Source: Ornithinibacillus sp047228935 (GTDB lineage Bacteria > Bacillota > Bacilli > Bacillales > Amphibacillaceae). From it: a DNA stretch of 64,000 nucleotides. Positions 17,180 to 25,573 of this stretch are shown piece after piece (positions within the stretch are counted from its first letter, which is position 1; every line of letters starts with the position of its first letter). The notes under the pieces were generated by a model, which saw nothing but the letters and a program-made list of their open reading frames with translations, ran no database searches and was not told the origin of the DNA. The position numbers and the translations under genes were made by a program. The DNA lies in assembly GCF_047228935.1 (NCBI RefSeq), contig NZ_JBFEGG010000005.1, forward strand, positions 1-64,000, given 5' to 3'.

Positions 17180-18658
17180 ATGAATTTAGCAAGTATTAAA
17201 AATGAATGGTTTGGAAATATCAGAGGTGATATTCTTGCAGGTATCGTAGTTGCTATTGCGCTAGTTCCGGAGGCTATTGCGTTTTCTGTTATTGCTGGTG
17301 TAGACCCAATGGTTGGGCTTTATGCTTCCTTTGCTATTGCGGTGACGATAGCATTTGTTGGTGGACGTCCCGGTATGATATCCGCTGCAACAGGTGCGAC
17401 TGCATTATTAATGGTGACGTTAGTAGCAGAACATGGCTTGCAATATTTATTAGCAGCAACGATTTTGACGGGTATTCTGCAGATTGTAATGGGTGTCTTA
17501 AAGTTAGGGCGTTTAATGAAGTTCGTTCCCCGTTCGGTTATGATCGGTTTTGTGAATGCACTAGCGATTATGATTTTTATGGCTCAGTTAGAGCATTTTA
17601 CAGGTGCTAATTGGGAAATGTATGCGATGCTAGCAGGAGCATTAGCTATTATTTATATCTTACCGAGATTTGTAAAAGTAATTCCGGCACCATTAGTAGC
17701 TATTGTGGTTATTACGGCTATTGCGATGTTCACTGGAAGTGGTGTGAAAACAGTAGGAGATATGGGTGAGCTATCGCAAACTTTACCAATTTTCCTATTC
17801 CCAGATATTCCACTAACCTTTGAAACACTACAAATTATCTTCCCGTATGCATTATCGATTGCGATCGTTGGTTTAGTAGAGTCACTCCTAACCGCTTCTA
17901 TTGTAGATGATATGACGGATACGAAGAGTGATAAGAATAAAGAAGCTCGTGGACAAGGTATCGCGAATATTGTGTCTGGGTTATTTGGTGGTATGGCTGG
18001 TTGTGCCATGATTGGACAGTCTGTTATTAATGTGAAATCTGGTGGGCGTGGTAGACTATCTGCTTTTGTTGCCGGTGCTTTTTTAATGACACTTATTCTA
18101 GTATTTAATGGACTACTAGTTCAAATTCCAATGGCAGTTCTAGTTGGGGTTATGTTCATGGTTTCTATTAGTACATTTGATTGGTCATCGATTAAAAATA
18201 TTGCTAAAACACCAGTTACGGATACGATTGTCATGGTTGCTACAGTCGTTACTGTATTATTGACACATGATTTATCCAAAGGTGTTCTTGTAGGTATTAT
18301 ATTAAGTGCCATTTTCTTTGCCTCTAAGATTTCTAAAGTGAAAGTTTCTACTTTAGTAAGTAATGAGAGTCAAGTTAAAGTCTACCGAGTTTCTGGACAA
18401 CTATTCTTTGCATCTGTTACCGACTTTGTGGAGAGCTTTAATTACAAAGAAGATGTAAAGGAAGTAAAATTAGACCTATCCAATGCACATATTTGGGATG
18501 ATTCTGGTGTTGGTGCAATTGACAAGGTTGCACAGAAATATCATCAAAATGGTGTGACAGTAGAAGTCGTTGGATTGAATGATGAAAGTAATAAATTAGT
18601 GGATAAGCTTGCAAATTACAACAAGCCAGGTGGATTGGAAAAAGCTGCTAGTCACTAA
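17180..18658 (+). CDS. SulP family anion transporter with STAS domain
   Basis: A 492-residue SLC26/SulP transporter. The transmembrane domain (about 15-375) carries the family signature ALVPEAIAFSVIAGVDPMVG near the start and the GFVNALAIMIFMAQ helix; the cytosolic STAS domain (about 390-485) has the conserved HIWDDSGVGAIDKV strand-helix. Members import sulfate, bicarbonate or other anions, usually with Na+ or H+. The BicA-like brevity and adjacency to UspA favour bicarbonate or sulfate, but sequence alone does not decide. It has its own terminator. Confidence 0.88.
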   Translation: MNLASIKNEWFGNIRGDILAGIVVAIALVPEAIAFSVIAGVDPMVGLYASFAIAVTIAFVGGRPGMISAATGATALLMVTLVAEHGLQYLLAATILTGILQIVMGVLKLGRLMKFVPRSVMIGFVNALAIMIFMAQLEHFTGANWEMYAMLAGALAIIYILPRFVKVIPAPLVAIVVITAIAMFTGSGVKTVGDMGELSQTLPIFLFPDIPLTFETLQIIFPYALSIAIVGLVESLLTASIVDDMTDTKSDKNKEARGQGIANIVSGLFGGMAGCAMIGQSVINVKSGGRGRLSAFVAGAFLMTLILVFNGLLVQIPMAVLVGVMFMVSISTFDWSSIKNIAKTPVTDTIVMVATVVTVLLTHDLSKGVLVGIILSAIFFASKISKVKVSTLVSNESQVKVYRVSGQLFFASVTDFVESFNYKEDVKEVKLDLSNAHIWDDSGVGAIDKVAQKYHQNGVTVEVVGLNDESNKLVDKLANYNKPGGLEKAASH

Positions 18659-18665
18659 ATAGGAT

Positions 18666-18695
18666 GAGAGTTAACTTAGGTTAACTCTCTTTTTG
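18666..18695 (+). terminator. intrinsic terminator after sulP
   Basis: Perfect 10-bp stem GAGAGTTAAC (18666-18675) with GTTAACTCTC (18680-18689), loop TTAG, then TTTTT. Confidence 0.9.
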
Positions 18696-18697
18696 CG

Positions 18698-18812
18698 TTC
18701 GCTGATATTTTGGGAAGAACGGCTGATTAATTTTTGTGAGCGCTGCAAAATAAAAAATTTCCGCTGATATAAGCCATAAAGCACTAATAAAACGGAATAA
18801 ATCGCTGATATC
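18698..18812. repeat. degenerate tandem array of GCTGAT motifs with 20-21 bp period
   Basis: The hexamer GCTGAT begins at 18701, 18722, 18763 and 18804, with a truncated GCTG at 18742 and a weak CTAAT-like match near 18784. This gives a spacing of about 20-21 bp across some 110 bp, mostly in the form CCGCTGATAT. The array fills the intergenic space after the sulP terminator. Similar short intergenic repeats occur in other Bacillaceae; no function is known to me. Confidence 0.55.
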
Positions 18813-18904
18813 TCCAAAAGCCGTATTAAATTCCATTTAAAAAAAGGATTTTCATAACGGAAAATAGAATTGTATAAGATTAATACAAAATAGGGGGATA
18901 AATC

Positions 18905-19297
18905 ATGCGAGGAATGTTACATCATATTGAATTGAATGTATCTAACTTAGAAAAAAGTACTGCTTTTTGGGGTGAACTTCTAGAAGAATTGGGCTATGAA
19001 CCTTTTCAATCCTGGGAATCGGGGAGAAGCTTTAAGCTAGGGGATACGTATTTAGTTTTTGTTCAGACAGAAAAGAAATTCTTGGAATCCTCCTACCATA
19101 GAAAAGAGGTTGGGTTAAACCATTTAGCATTTTATGCGGACTCAAGAGAGCATGTGGATGAGATTACAAATCAACTAAAAGAAAAGGATGTCTCAATTCT
19201 CTATTCCGATAGGCATCCGCATGCTGGTGGACCAAATCATTATGCGGTTTTCTTTGAGGACCCAGACCGAATAAAAGTGGAGATAGTAGCACCATAA
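18905..19297 (+). CDS. VOC (glyoxalase/bleomycin resistance) family protein
   Basis: A 130-residue single-module vicinal-oxygen-chelate protein. MLHHIELNVSNLEKSTAFW is the canonical first strand with the His metal-ligand position, GLNHLAFYADSREHVD the second, and FFEDPDRIKVEIVAP the terminal strand with Glu. Likely a cytosolic dimer with a metalloenzyme or drug-binding role; substrate unknown. Good AGGGGG ribosome site. It is followed after a short gap by the DUF2785 gene. Confidence 0.82.
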   Translation: MRGMLHHIELNVSNLEKSTAFWGELLEELGYEPFQSWESGRSFKLGDTYLVFVQTEKKFLESSYHRKEVGLNHLAFYADSREHVDEITNQLKEKDVSILYSDRHPHAGGPNHYAVFFEDPDRIKVEIVAP

Positions 19298-19316
19298 TGA
19301 AAGTTAGGTGAATTCG

Positions 19317-20162
19317 ATGAAAGCAAATGAATTAAAATCAATACTTAGCCAATATAAGGAATCCAACTTTCAAAACCTAAGTTCTTTACCGGTACCAATC
19401 ATAACCGAGGCAATGCTTGAGCATATTGGTAACACGGATCCAATCTTGCGTGATTCCTTAATCTATCCTTGTTTTACAAACCTAATCATAAATGGGCATT
19501 ATCCACGTCCAGAATTGAATAGAATAGTAACCGTTTGTTTAGATGAAAAACATTTATTTTATCGGATTAATCAAGACGATGAGGATGCGGTTTTCACAAG
19601 GTCCTTTTCTTCCCTCATCATAGCGGTATTGTTGTTTGTTAATGTGAAAGAGACCTTTATATCAGATGAGGAAATGGATGTCGTCGCTAGGAAAATCATC
19701 GACTATGTAAAAAAGGAAGAAGATGTTCGTGGGTTTGTGGAAGAAAAGGGATGGGCACATAGTATTGCCCATATTGCAGATACGCTCGATGAACTGGTGA
19801 AACAGCCGCAATTAAAAGAAAGTAGATTGGAAGAAATTGCTCTACTTATATTGGAGAAAATGAGCTTTGATAAAGATTATTTCTTATTTGAAGAAGATGA
19901 GCGGATGGTTATTCCCATTATTTCTGTACTTCAAAAGGGGATTGATCCATCTTTCTTATATGGACAGATAGACAATATCGTGATTGAATTACAGCAGAAT
20001 TATTCCCAAAATAATACAAAGCCGTTCATCCAAAGAACTAATTTAAAACAATTTCTAAGAAGTCTCCTGTTACATTTAGAAGTTTTGAATAAACAGGAAA
20101 AATTATGTGAGCACCTGAGGAGTGCGCTGAAATCTATTAATCAACCATACTATAACCTATAG
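19317..20162 (+). CDS. DUF2785 family protein
   Basis: A 281-residue soluble, mostly helical protein recognised as DUF2785, with the characteristic repeated pattern ending in DPILRDSLIYP at the N-terminus and EKGWAHSIAHIADTLDELV in the middle. No membrane segments or catalytic motif are evident. Function unknown. I start at the ATG preceded by TTAGGTG; a GTG three codons earlier is poorly placed. It lies between VOC and acetyltransferase genes in one direction with about 10-bp gaps, so the three are probably co-transcribed. Confidence 0.78.
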   Translation: MKANELKSILSQYKESNFQNLSSLPVPIITEAMLEHIGNTDPILRDSLIYPCFTNLIINGHYPRPELNRIVTVCLDEKHLFYRINQDDEDAVFTRSFSSLIIAVLLFVNVKETFISDEEMDVVARKIIDYVKKEEDVRGFVEEKGWAHSIAHIADTLDELVKQPQLKESRLEEIALLILEKMSFDKDYFLFEEDERMVIPIISVLQKGIDPSFLYGQIDNIVIELQQNYSQNNTKPFIQRTNLKQFLRSLLLHLEVLNKQEKLCEHLRSALKSINQPYYNL

Positions 20163-20173
20163 GGGGTACTTTC

Positions 20174-20734
20174 ATGAATCCAATATTAATTGATTTTCCT
20201 AGTGAATTTGAAACAGAAAGACTACACATTCGGATGCCAATGCCTGGTGACGGGAAGGTAGTTCATGAATCGAAGCAAGCTTCAAAGAATGAGCTTTTAC
20301 CTTGGATGCCATGGGCACAGCGTGAAGAAAGTGAAGAGGATGCCGAAATTAATATCCGGGAAGCGCATGTGAATTTTTTAAATCGGGAGGATTTGCGATT
20401 ATTAGTCTTTCATAAAGAAACAGGTGTTTTAATCGCTAATTCGGGACTGCATCGCATTGACTGGGATGTGCGTAAATTCGAGATTGGTTACTGGATTGAT
20501 ACGCGCTATAGCGGGAAAGGCTATATGACAGAGGCTGCAAAAGGTATTGCAGAGTTTGCTTTTCGTGAACTAAAAGCAAACCGTGTAGAGATTCGTTGTG
20601 ACGTAAAAAATGTAAAAAGTCGTGCCATTGCGGAGCGACTTGGGTTTGAATTAGAAGGTATATTACGTCAGGATAGTCTAGATGCGTATGGGAAAGAGCT
20701 TCGAGATACATGTATATATGCAAAGGTAAAATAA
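20174..20734 (+). CDS. GNAT acetyltransferase, RimJ/RimL type
   Basis: A 186-residue GNAT domain of the ribosomal-protein-serine/alanine acetyltransferase subfamily. ETERLHIRMPMPGD is the usual N-terminus, FEIGYWIDTRYSGKGYMTEA holds the acetyl-CoA pyrophosphate loop, and NVKSRAIAERLGFELEGILR is the C-terminal signature. It probably acetylates an N-terminal or side-chain amine; the substrate is unknown. AGGGGGT precedes the ATG. Confidence 0.87.
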   Translation: MNPILIDFPSEFETERLHIRMPMPGDGKVVHESKQASKNELLPWMPWAQREESEEDAEINIREAHVNFLNREDLRLLVFHKETGVLIANSGLHRIDWDVRKFEIGYWIDTRYSGKGYMTEAAKGIAEFAFRELKANRVEIRCDVKNVKSRAIAERLGFELEGILRQDSLDAYGKELRDTCIYAKVK

Positions 20735-20748
20735 ATTCAATTTTAGAC

Positions 20749-20801
20749 TTTACATATACCTCGGAATTCTATATAGTATAGTTACCTAATAATTCTAGGT
20801 A
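20749..20801 (+). promoter_or_regulatory. sigma-A promoter and candidate PadR operator
   Basis: TTTACA (20749-20754) and TATAGT (20772-20777) are separated by 17 bp. Just downstream, TACCTA (20783-20788) and TAGGTA (20796-20801) form an inverted repeat with a 7-bp spacer ahead of the padR start, fitting autoregulation. Confidence 0.6.
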
Positions 20802-20810
20802 GGTGAAAAA

Positions 20811-21143
20811 ATGTTTGATCGTGAACTAGTAAAGGGAAGCACATCGCTTCTTGTTCTACAGTTATTAAATGAACGTGATATGTATGGGTATGAGCTTGTT
20901 AAGGAAATGGATCATCGCAGCGGCCATAACTTGCAGATGAAGGAAGGAACGCTATACCCTGCACTTCATAAGCTAGAAAAGCAGGAATATATTGAGTGCT
21001 ACTGGCAAAATCAAGAAAAGGGTCCTGCACGTAAATATTACCGTATTACGCTTGAAGGAAAGAAAATATTAGAAGCGAAGACAAATGAATGGCATCGATA
21101 TGTTCAGGTGATGAATAGTCTAATTGGGAGAAGTGAATCGTGA
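20811..21143 (+). CDS. PadR family transcriptional regulator
   Basis: A 110-residue winged-helix PadR-s1 regulator: LLNERDMYGYELVKEM, then the recognition and wing region MKEGTLYPALHKLE and GPARKYYRIT, then a short C-terminal dimerisation helix. Its end overlaps the GTG of the following HAAS-domain gene, an arrangement common for PadR repressors controlling an adjacent membrane protein. Ligand unknown. Confidence 0.9.
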   Translation: MFDRELVKGSTSLLVLQLLNERDMYGYELVKEMDHRSGHNLQMKEGTLYPALHKLEKQEYIECYWQNQEKGPARKYYRITLEGKKILEAKTNEWHRYVQVMNSLIGRSES

Positions 21144-21766
21144 CGACCAGTGATAAACGTTTTTTCCAAGAGCTTGATCAAGTTCTTGGAAAACATCCTG
21201 AAAAAGAGGAAATCATCGCGGAATACAGGTCCCATGTTTATGAACTTCTGAGCGAAGAGGATATTCAGGATGTCTATCATGAAATTGTAAAGCGATTAGG
21301 AACACCTGAAGAGATTGCAGCAATTTGGAAAGATGAAGCTAAAGTAACGCCAAAGAAGATGCAACTGTTGTTTGTTATATTAAATGTTCTTATTTTTCTT
21401 GGTGGAATTATCCTTACGATCATTTATAATGTGTATCACGTTGAGTGGATAGAAGTTTTGTGGAAGAGATTAACGGCAGTACCTTCCATCATTATTATGG
21501 TGTATATGGCATTTTGGGGCTTGCTCGGGTATGAGATTGGAAAAGAATTTGGTAGCGGTGGATTGAAAATACTTCGCAGAACCTTTACATATGCAATCAT
21601 CCCAAATCTTGTGTTAATGTATTTAATCGTATTTAAGCTTATCCCCCGTGACTGGTTTCAGCCATTACTGAGTGGACCATTTATTGTAGCGTGTATTGTC
21701 TTAACGATTGTGTTGTATCCGATAAGTTGGATTGGATATCGCTGGGGGAGGAAAGCTTCGGTTTAG
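21140..21766 (+). CDS. HAAS-domain membrane protein (DUF1700-like)
   Basis: A 208-residue protein. The first 70 residues are a helical HAAS-type domain (ELDQVLGKHPEKEEIIAEYR and KRLGTPEEIA), followed by about four TM helices (about 75-200). Such proteins are regularly paired with PadR regulators and thought to be anti-regulator or sensory membrane partners. The GTG overlaps the padR stop by four bases. A second padR-HAAS pair lies at 32602-33946. Confidence 0.8.
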   Translation: MTTSDKRFFQELDQVLGKHPEKEEIIAEYRSHVYELLSEEDIQDVYHEIVKRLGTPEEIAAIWKDEAKVTPKKMQLLFVILNVLIFLGGIILTIIYNVYHVEWIEVLWKRLTAVPSIIIMVYMAFWGLLGYEIGKEFGSGGLKILRRTFTYAIIPNLVLMYLIVFKLIPRDWFQPLLSGPFIVACIVLTIVLYPISWIGYRWGRKASV

Positions 21767-21853
21767 CACCTAACCTAGTGGTATCAACAAATTCTTATGT
21801 TTATATACCTAGAAAAACTATGTATATAGAAAGGCTAAATGGTGGTGAAATAA

Positions 21854-23317
21854 ATGAAGCAACGGCAAAGAACTTTTTTATTTTTATTAATTTGTTTAGG
21901 ACTCGGTATATTGGCTGAACTGTGCTTCTTCCATGGTGTAATTGGAATATCCTATCCGATTTTTATCGCAGCATTTTATGCAGTCCTGTATTATCGCTTA
22001 GGATTTAAAGTGTCCCATCGACGAATTGGCTTGCTACTTATGGTCATGATTTGGGTCTTATCTGCGTCATTTTTATTCTATGATAATGAATTTTTTTACG
22101 GTATAAATATTTTCGTGATTCCGGTTTTCGTATTTGTTCATATTGTTTTAATTACGACCCCGAACCATGTGGATTGGGTATCACTTGTTTTCTTTAACCG
22201 AGTTGTACAAAAGATATCGCAAACATTTAGTTATGTTAAAAGATGGCTGAAGATTAGTTTCAAACGAACGTTATTTAGACAAATGAGTAACGAAACTAGT
22301 AATACGATAAAAAGAATTGTAAAAGGGCTATTTGTTGGAGTACCTTTGTTAATCGTTATAACCATATTATTAATATCAGCGGATGAGAAATTTGCTAATA
22401 TTATGATGGAAATCCCAGAATTTATATTGAAGTTAAACTTTCTGGAGTATTTCTTCCGCTTTGGCGCAGCGTTAATGTTATCCTTATTGTTCTTTGGGGC
22501 TTTCCAAACATTAAAGAAACGGTATGTTCTACCTTTAGGAAGACAAACAGTTCAATCGGAAAAAGTTACATGGGATAGTGTAATTGCTGGAACTATTTTA
22601 GTGTTGCTAAATGCGATCTATTTATTGTTTGTAGTGATTCAATTTACGTATTTCTTTGGAGATGCACTTCATGAAGATTATACGTATGCGGAGTATGCCA
22701 GAAGAGGTTTTTTTGAGTTAGTATTAGTTACGGTAATTAACTGGACGCTATTATTAATTTGCTTGAAGCTTGTGAAGGCTGGGAAAAAAGGGTATGGCTT
22801 TTTTATGAAGGCAATGTATTCTTTGTTAATTGTAGCTAGTGGGTTCATGCTTGCTTCAGCATATATTCGTTTAAGTGCCTATGAAGCAGCTTATGGGTTC
22901 ACATTGGACCGAATTTTAGCTCATACATTTATGCTGTTCTTAATGGTTATTTTTGCTTATACATTAATTCGCGTTTGGTTAGAAGGGATATCTATTGCCC
23001 ACTTCTATATTATCGCAGGATTGTTGTTTTACACGGGTCTGAATACGATCAACTTGGAAGAGGTCATCGTGGATAACAATTTAAATCGATATGAGGAAAC
23101 AGGGAAAATCGATATATACTACTTAGATTCACTTTCCTACTCAGGTATTGATGGTTTAATTACCTTATATGAAAAAGACCCGAATTATCCAGAATTAAGC
23201 GTTATGTTAGAGCACAGAAAAGAAATGATCGAACATCTTCGTTTAGATACATGGCAATCATTTAATTTCAAGAAACAACAAGTGGTAAAAAGACTTCAAG
23301 AGCTTGAATTAAAGTAA
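21854..23317 (+). CDS. DUF4173/DUF4153-like polytopic membrane protein
   Basis: A 487-residue protein with about ten TM helices, a cytosolic segment at about 105-150 (KRWLKISFKRTL) and a soluble tail after about 420 containing NRYEETGKIDIYYLDSLSYS. It resembles the DUF4173 family, whose function is unknown. The neighbouring cis-prenyltransferase starts 11 bp after it, so the two are co-transcribed. A link to lipid-linked envelope intermediates is inference only. Confidence 0.75.
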   Translation: MKQRQRTFLFLLICLGLGILAELCFFHGVIGISYPIFIAAFYAVLYYRLGFKVSHRRIGLLLMVMIWVLSASFLFYDNEFFYGINIFVIPVFVFVHIVLITTPNHVDWVSLVFFNRVVQKISQTFSYVKRWLKISFKRTLFRQMSNETSNTIKRIVKGLFVGVPLLIVITILLISADEKFANIMMEIPEFILKLNFLEYFFRFGAALMLSLLFFGAFQTLKKRYVLPLGRQTVQSEKVTWDSVIAGTILVLLNAIYLLFVVIQFTYFFGDALHEDYTYAEYARRGFFELVLVTVINWTLLLICLKLVKAGKKGYGFFMKAMYSLLIVASGFMLASAYIRLSAYEAAYGFTLDRILAHTFMLFLMVIFAYTLIRVWLEGISIAHFYIIAGLLFYTGLNTINLEEVIVDNNLNRYEETGKIDIYYLDSLSYSGIDGLITLYEKDPNYPELSVMLEHRKEMIEHLRLDTWQSFNFKKQQVVKRLQELELK

Positions 23318-23328
23318 GGAGGAGCCAA

Positions 23329-24039
23329 ATGAATACTATTCCTAATCATGTCGCTATTATTATGGATGGAAATGGTCGTTGGGGAAAACTTAGAGGGCTT
23401 AGTCGAAGTGAAGGGCATTATGCAGGCTCGCAAACGATGGAAGAGTTGATTGATGCGAGTGCTGAAATGGGGATAAAAATTTTAACGCTATATGCGTTTT
23501 CAACGGAAAATTGGAAGAGACCAAAGGATGAAGTAAATTATTTGATGAACTTGCCGATTAAATTTTTTAATCAAAAGCTTCCTGAATTTATGAAGCGGAA
23601 TATCAAGATACTAATTTCTGGGGATATAGAAAACCTTCCAAAAGGAACGAAAAAAGCGGTAATCAAAGCGATGGAAGAAACAGAAAATAATACGGGGCTG
23701 ATTGTGAATTTTGCCTTAAACTATAGTAGTAGAAGTGAAATTGTTCAAGCAATTAGTCGGGTTTTACAGGATGCGAAAGATCATAAGATTTCCATTGAGC
23801 AGTTAGATGAGGAGACTTTTGCAAATTACTTGTATACAAAGGATTTACCAGATCCTGATATGGTTATTCGGACAGGTGGCGAGAGACGTATAAGTAACTT
23901 CTTAATGTGGCAGTCTTCCAACTCCGAACTGTGTTTTGTCGATGAGCTTTTTCCAGATTTCAAGAAGGAAATATTTATCAAGGAGATAGTAAAGGTATTC
24001 GGAGATAATGAAGTCTCCTTAAATGAATGGGTTGTTTAA
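23329..24039 (+). CDS. cis-prenyltransferase (UppS-like isoprenyl transferase), accessory
   Basis: A 236-residue cis-prenyltransferase. HVAIIMDGNGRWGK holds the catalytic Asp of the first conserved region, YAFSTENWKRP the third, and IRTGGERRISNFLMWQSSNS the diphosphate-binding fifth region; housekeeping UppS usually has RTSGE and Y-x-E there, so this copy is divergent. It elongates farnesyl-PP with isopentenyl-PP units. It lacks the frr/cdsA neighbours of housekeeping uppS, pointing to an accessory enzyme within a PadR-HAAS-DUF4173 cluster. Product chain length is not predictable. Confidence 0.85.
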   Translation: MNTIPNHVAIIMDGNGRWGKLRGLSRSEGHYAGSQTMEELIDASAEMGIKILTLYAFSTENWKRPKDEVNYLMNLPIKFFNQKLPEFMKRNIKILISGDIENLPKGTKKAVIKAMEETENNTGLIVNFALNYSSRSEIVQAISRVLQDAKDHKISIEQLDEETFANYLYTKDLPDPDMVIRTGGERRISNFLMWQSSNSELCFVDELFPDFKKEIFIKEIVKVFGDNEVSLNEWVV

Positions 24040-24050
24040 TATATATTCCA

Positions 24051-24087
24051 AAATGATTCTGTTAATTATAGCAGAATCATTTTTTTC
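24051..24087 (+). terminator. intrinsic terminator after the cis-prenyltransferase gene
   Basis: AAATGATTCTG and CAGAATCATTT pair around TTAATTATAG, followed by a T-run. Confidence 0.85.
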
Positions 24088-24225
24088 TGTTTAGAGTATG
24101 TCTCCGGTAGATACGTAGAGATAGAAAAAGATAACATAGAGAGGTTAATTGTCGAAAAATTATTAACACAAGAGATTTAAAGTCGATATATAGGTTAACT
24201 AATAAAGGAAAGAGAGTCTGTTTAT

Positions 24226-24696
24226 ATGAGAATGAAGAAATTCATCGGATTTGCTTTGTTATTCATAATACTAAGTGGTTGTCAAAACCTTTCCTATGTG
24301 AAAGCGGAGTTAGAAGGTAATTCTATGGAACCAACTATTAGCCATAAAGATATCATTTATATTGATGAGAAATACTATGAAAATCAGGTTGTCCAAAGAG
24401 GTGATATGATAGCCTTTTATGTTGACCAAAAGGATATGTATGTTAAAAGAGTCATAGGACTTCCAGGTGAAACAGTTGAGATTAAAGATAATCAAGTATT
24501 AGTTGATGGTATTGACGTGAGTAAAGATTATATAGGGGAAATTATAACTCCAAATTCACCATTAGTTATAGTTCCGGAAGAAATGTATTTTGTGTTGAGC
24601 GACAATATAGCTATTGGGATAGATAGTCGTCATTTGGGTTTTATAAGTAAAGAAGACATTGTAGGAAAGATTGTAAAGGTTGAACATAAAAAATAA
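24226..24696 (+). CDS. signal peptidase I-like S26 protein anchored as a lipoprotein
   Basis: A 156-residue S26-family protein. The serine box GNSMEPTI (Ser about 33) and lysine box YVKRVIGLPGE (Lys about 73) supply the Ser-Lys dyad; the later box SDN-x6-DSRHLGFI corresponds to the usual GDN-x4-DSR-x-WG. In place of the usual N-terminal membrane anchor it has a lipoprotein-type signal ending LSGC (about residue 19), so the mature enzyme would be lipid-anchored. The catalytic domain is compact. It is monocistronic. Alternatives are an uncleaved anchor in which Cys is incidental. Confidence 0.82.
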   Translation: MRMKKFIGFALLFIILSGCQNLSYVKAELEGNSMEPTISHKDIIYIDEKYYENQVVQRGDMIAFYVDQKDMYVKRVIGLPGETVEIKDNQVLVDGIDVSKDYIGEIITPNSPLVIVPEEMYFVLSDNIAIGIDSRHLGFISKEDIVGKIVKVEHKK

Positions 24697-24718
24697 GTGA
24701 TGAGAATTGTTCAATAAA

Positions 24719-24753
24719 TGGCCCAGTCATTTAGAACGGGCCATTTAATTGGA
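24719..24753. terminator. bidirectional terminator
   Basis: AAATGGCCC and GGGCCATTT flank an A+T-rich loop between convergent genes. Confidence 0.75.
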
Positions 24754-24759
24754 TGATTA

Positions 24760-25095
24760 TCAACTAGAGACTTCCCTATATTTAATATCAACTATTTCTT
24801 CCGTGTTATTATCAAAGGTTATATCGATAAAAACACCGAATTCAGTTTTAGGTGTCTCAAGCCATAGCTTAAATGTTTCTGTTGAGTTTTCAATGCCTTT
24901 TTTTCGACCAACATGTAAGTAATCCACGATGTTAGCATCTGGATACTTTTCTTTCACCTTTTGCATAGCGAGACGTCCCCATTTTGCATAGGAAGGCTCT
25001 TCTTGAGCAGATATTTCCTCTAGTGGTGTATGGAAGCTTGCTATTCCAAAGCATAAAACAGAGAAACTAAGTATCATCAGTATATATTTCCTCAT
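24760..25095 (-). CDS. secreted DUF3889 protein (YqzG/YhdC-like)
   Basis: A 111-residue protein with a signal peptide (about 1-31, cleavage after ISAQ or similar) and a DUF3889 domain: YAKWGRLAMQKVKEKYPDA, DYLHVGR and the terminal strand EEIVDIKYREV. B. subtilis YqzG and YhdC are comparable small secreted proteins of unknown role. Single gene, divergent from the VOC gene at 25137. Confidence 0.8.
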   Translation of the reverse strand: MRKYILMILSFSVLCFGIASFHTPLEEISAQEEPSYAKWGRLAMQKVKEKYPDANIVDYLHVGRKKGIENSTETFKLWLETPKTEFGVFIDITFDNNTEEIVDIKYREVSS

Positions 25096-25136
25096 TGTTA
25101 TAACCTCGCTTAGATTAAGAAATGGGAGTGGATAAA

Positions 25137-25523
25137 ATGATATTTGAAATGACTGTCCAAATTCGCGTGTCTGACTTTGAAAAAGGACTTCAGTGGTACC
25201 AATTATTATTAGACAAGGAACCTGACTTTATACCCCATGAAGGGTTTGCCGAATGGGAGCTTGTTCCTGGAAGCTGGCTACAAGTAGGGGAAGGAACCCC
25301 TGCTGAAAGTAGTGGACCGATAAGACTTGGTGTAAAAGATTTAGAAACGTGTCGTGCAAAATGGAAGCAGTTAGGGATTGAAGGTGTGGAGATTCATTCG
25401 AGGGAAGAGGTTCCTGTTAAGTGGTGCACTTTTGCTGACCCTTGGGGGAATTTGATTGGGTTCTTTGAGTATTTGGATAAAACAGAGGAAAAGAAACGCA
25501 TAAAGGAGATAATAGATAAGTAA
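25137..25523 (+). CDS. VOC family protein
   Basis: A 128-residue glyoxalase-fold protein with FEMTVQIRVSDFEKGLQWY, WLQVGEG, RLGVKDLETCRAKW and the terminal DPWGNLIGFFEY. The expected metal His positions are mostly not kept, so it may bind ligand without catalysis. I start at the ATG six bases after GGGAGTGG; an ATG five codons earlier overlaps that site. Confidence 0.78.
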   Translation: MIFEMTVQIRVSDFEKGLQWYQLLLDKEPDFIPHEGFAEWELVPGSWLQVGEGTPAESSGPIRLGVKDLETCRAKWKQLGIEGVEIHSREEVPVKWCTFADPWGNLIGFFEYLDKTEEKKRIKEIIDK

Positions 25524-25528
25524 ATAAA

Positions 25529-25568
25529 CAAGCAGACTTATGTTCTAGTAGAGAATGAGTCTGCTTGC
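25529..25568. terminator. bidirectional terminator
   Basis: CAAGCAGACT (25529-25538) pairs with AGTCTGCTTG (25558-25567) between convergent genes. Confidence 0.8.
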
Positions 25569-25573
25569 TTTGA

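Noticed and set aside
18698..18812. CRISPR array
   Set aside because: Units are only about six conserved bases with 14-15 bp between them, far too short for repeats and spacers, and no cas gene is near.
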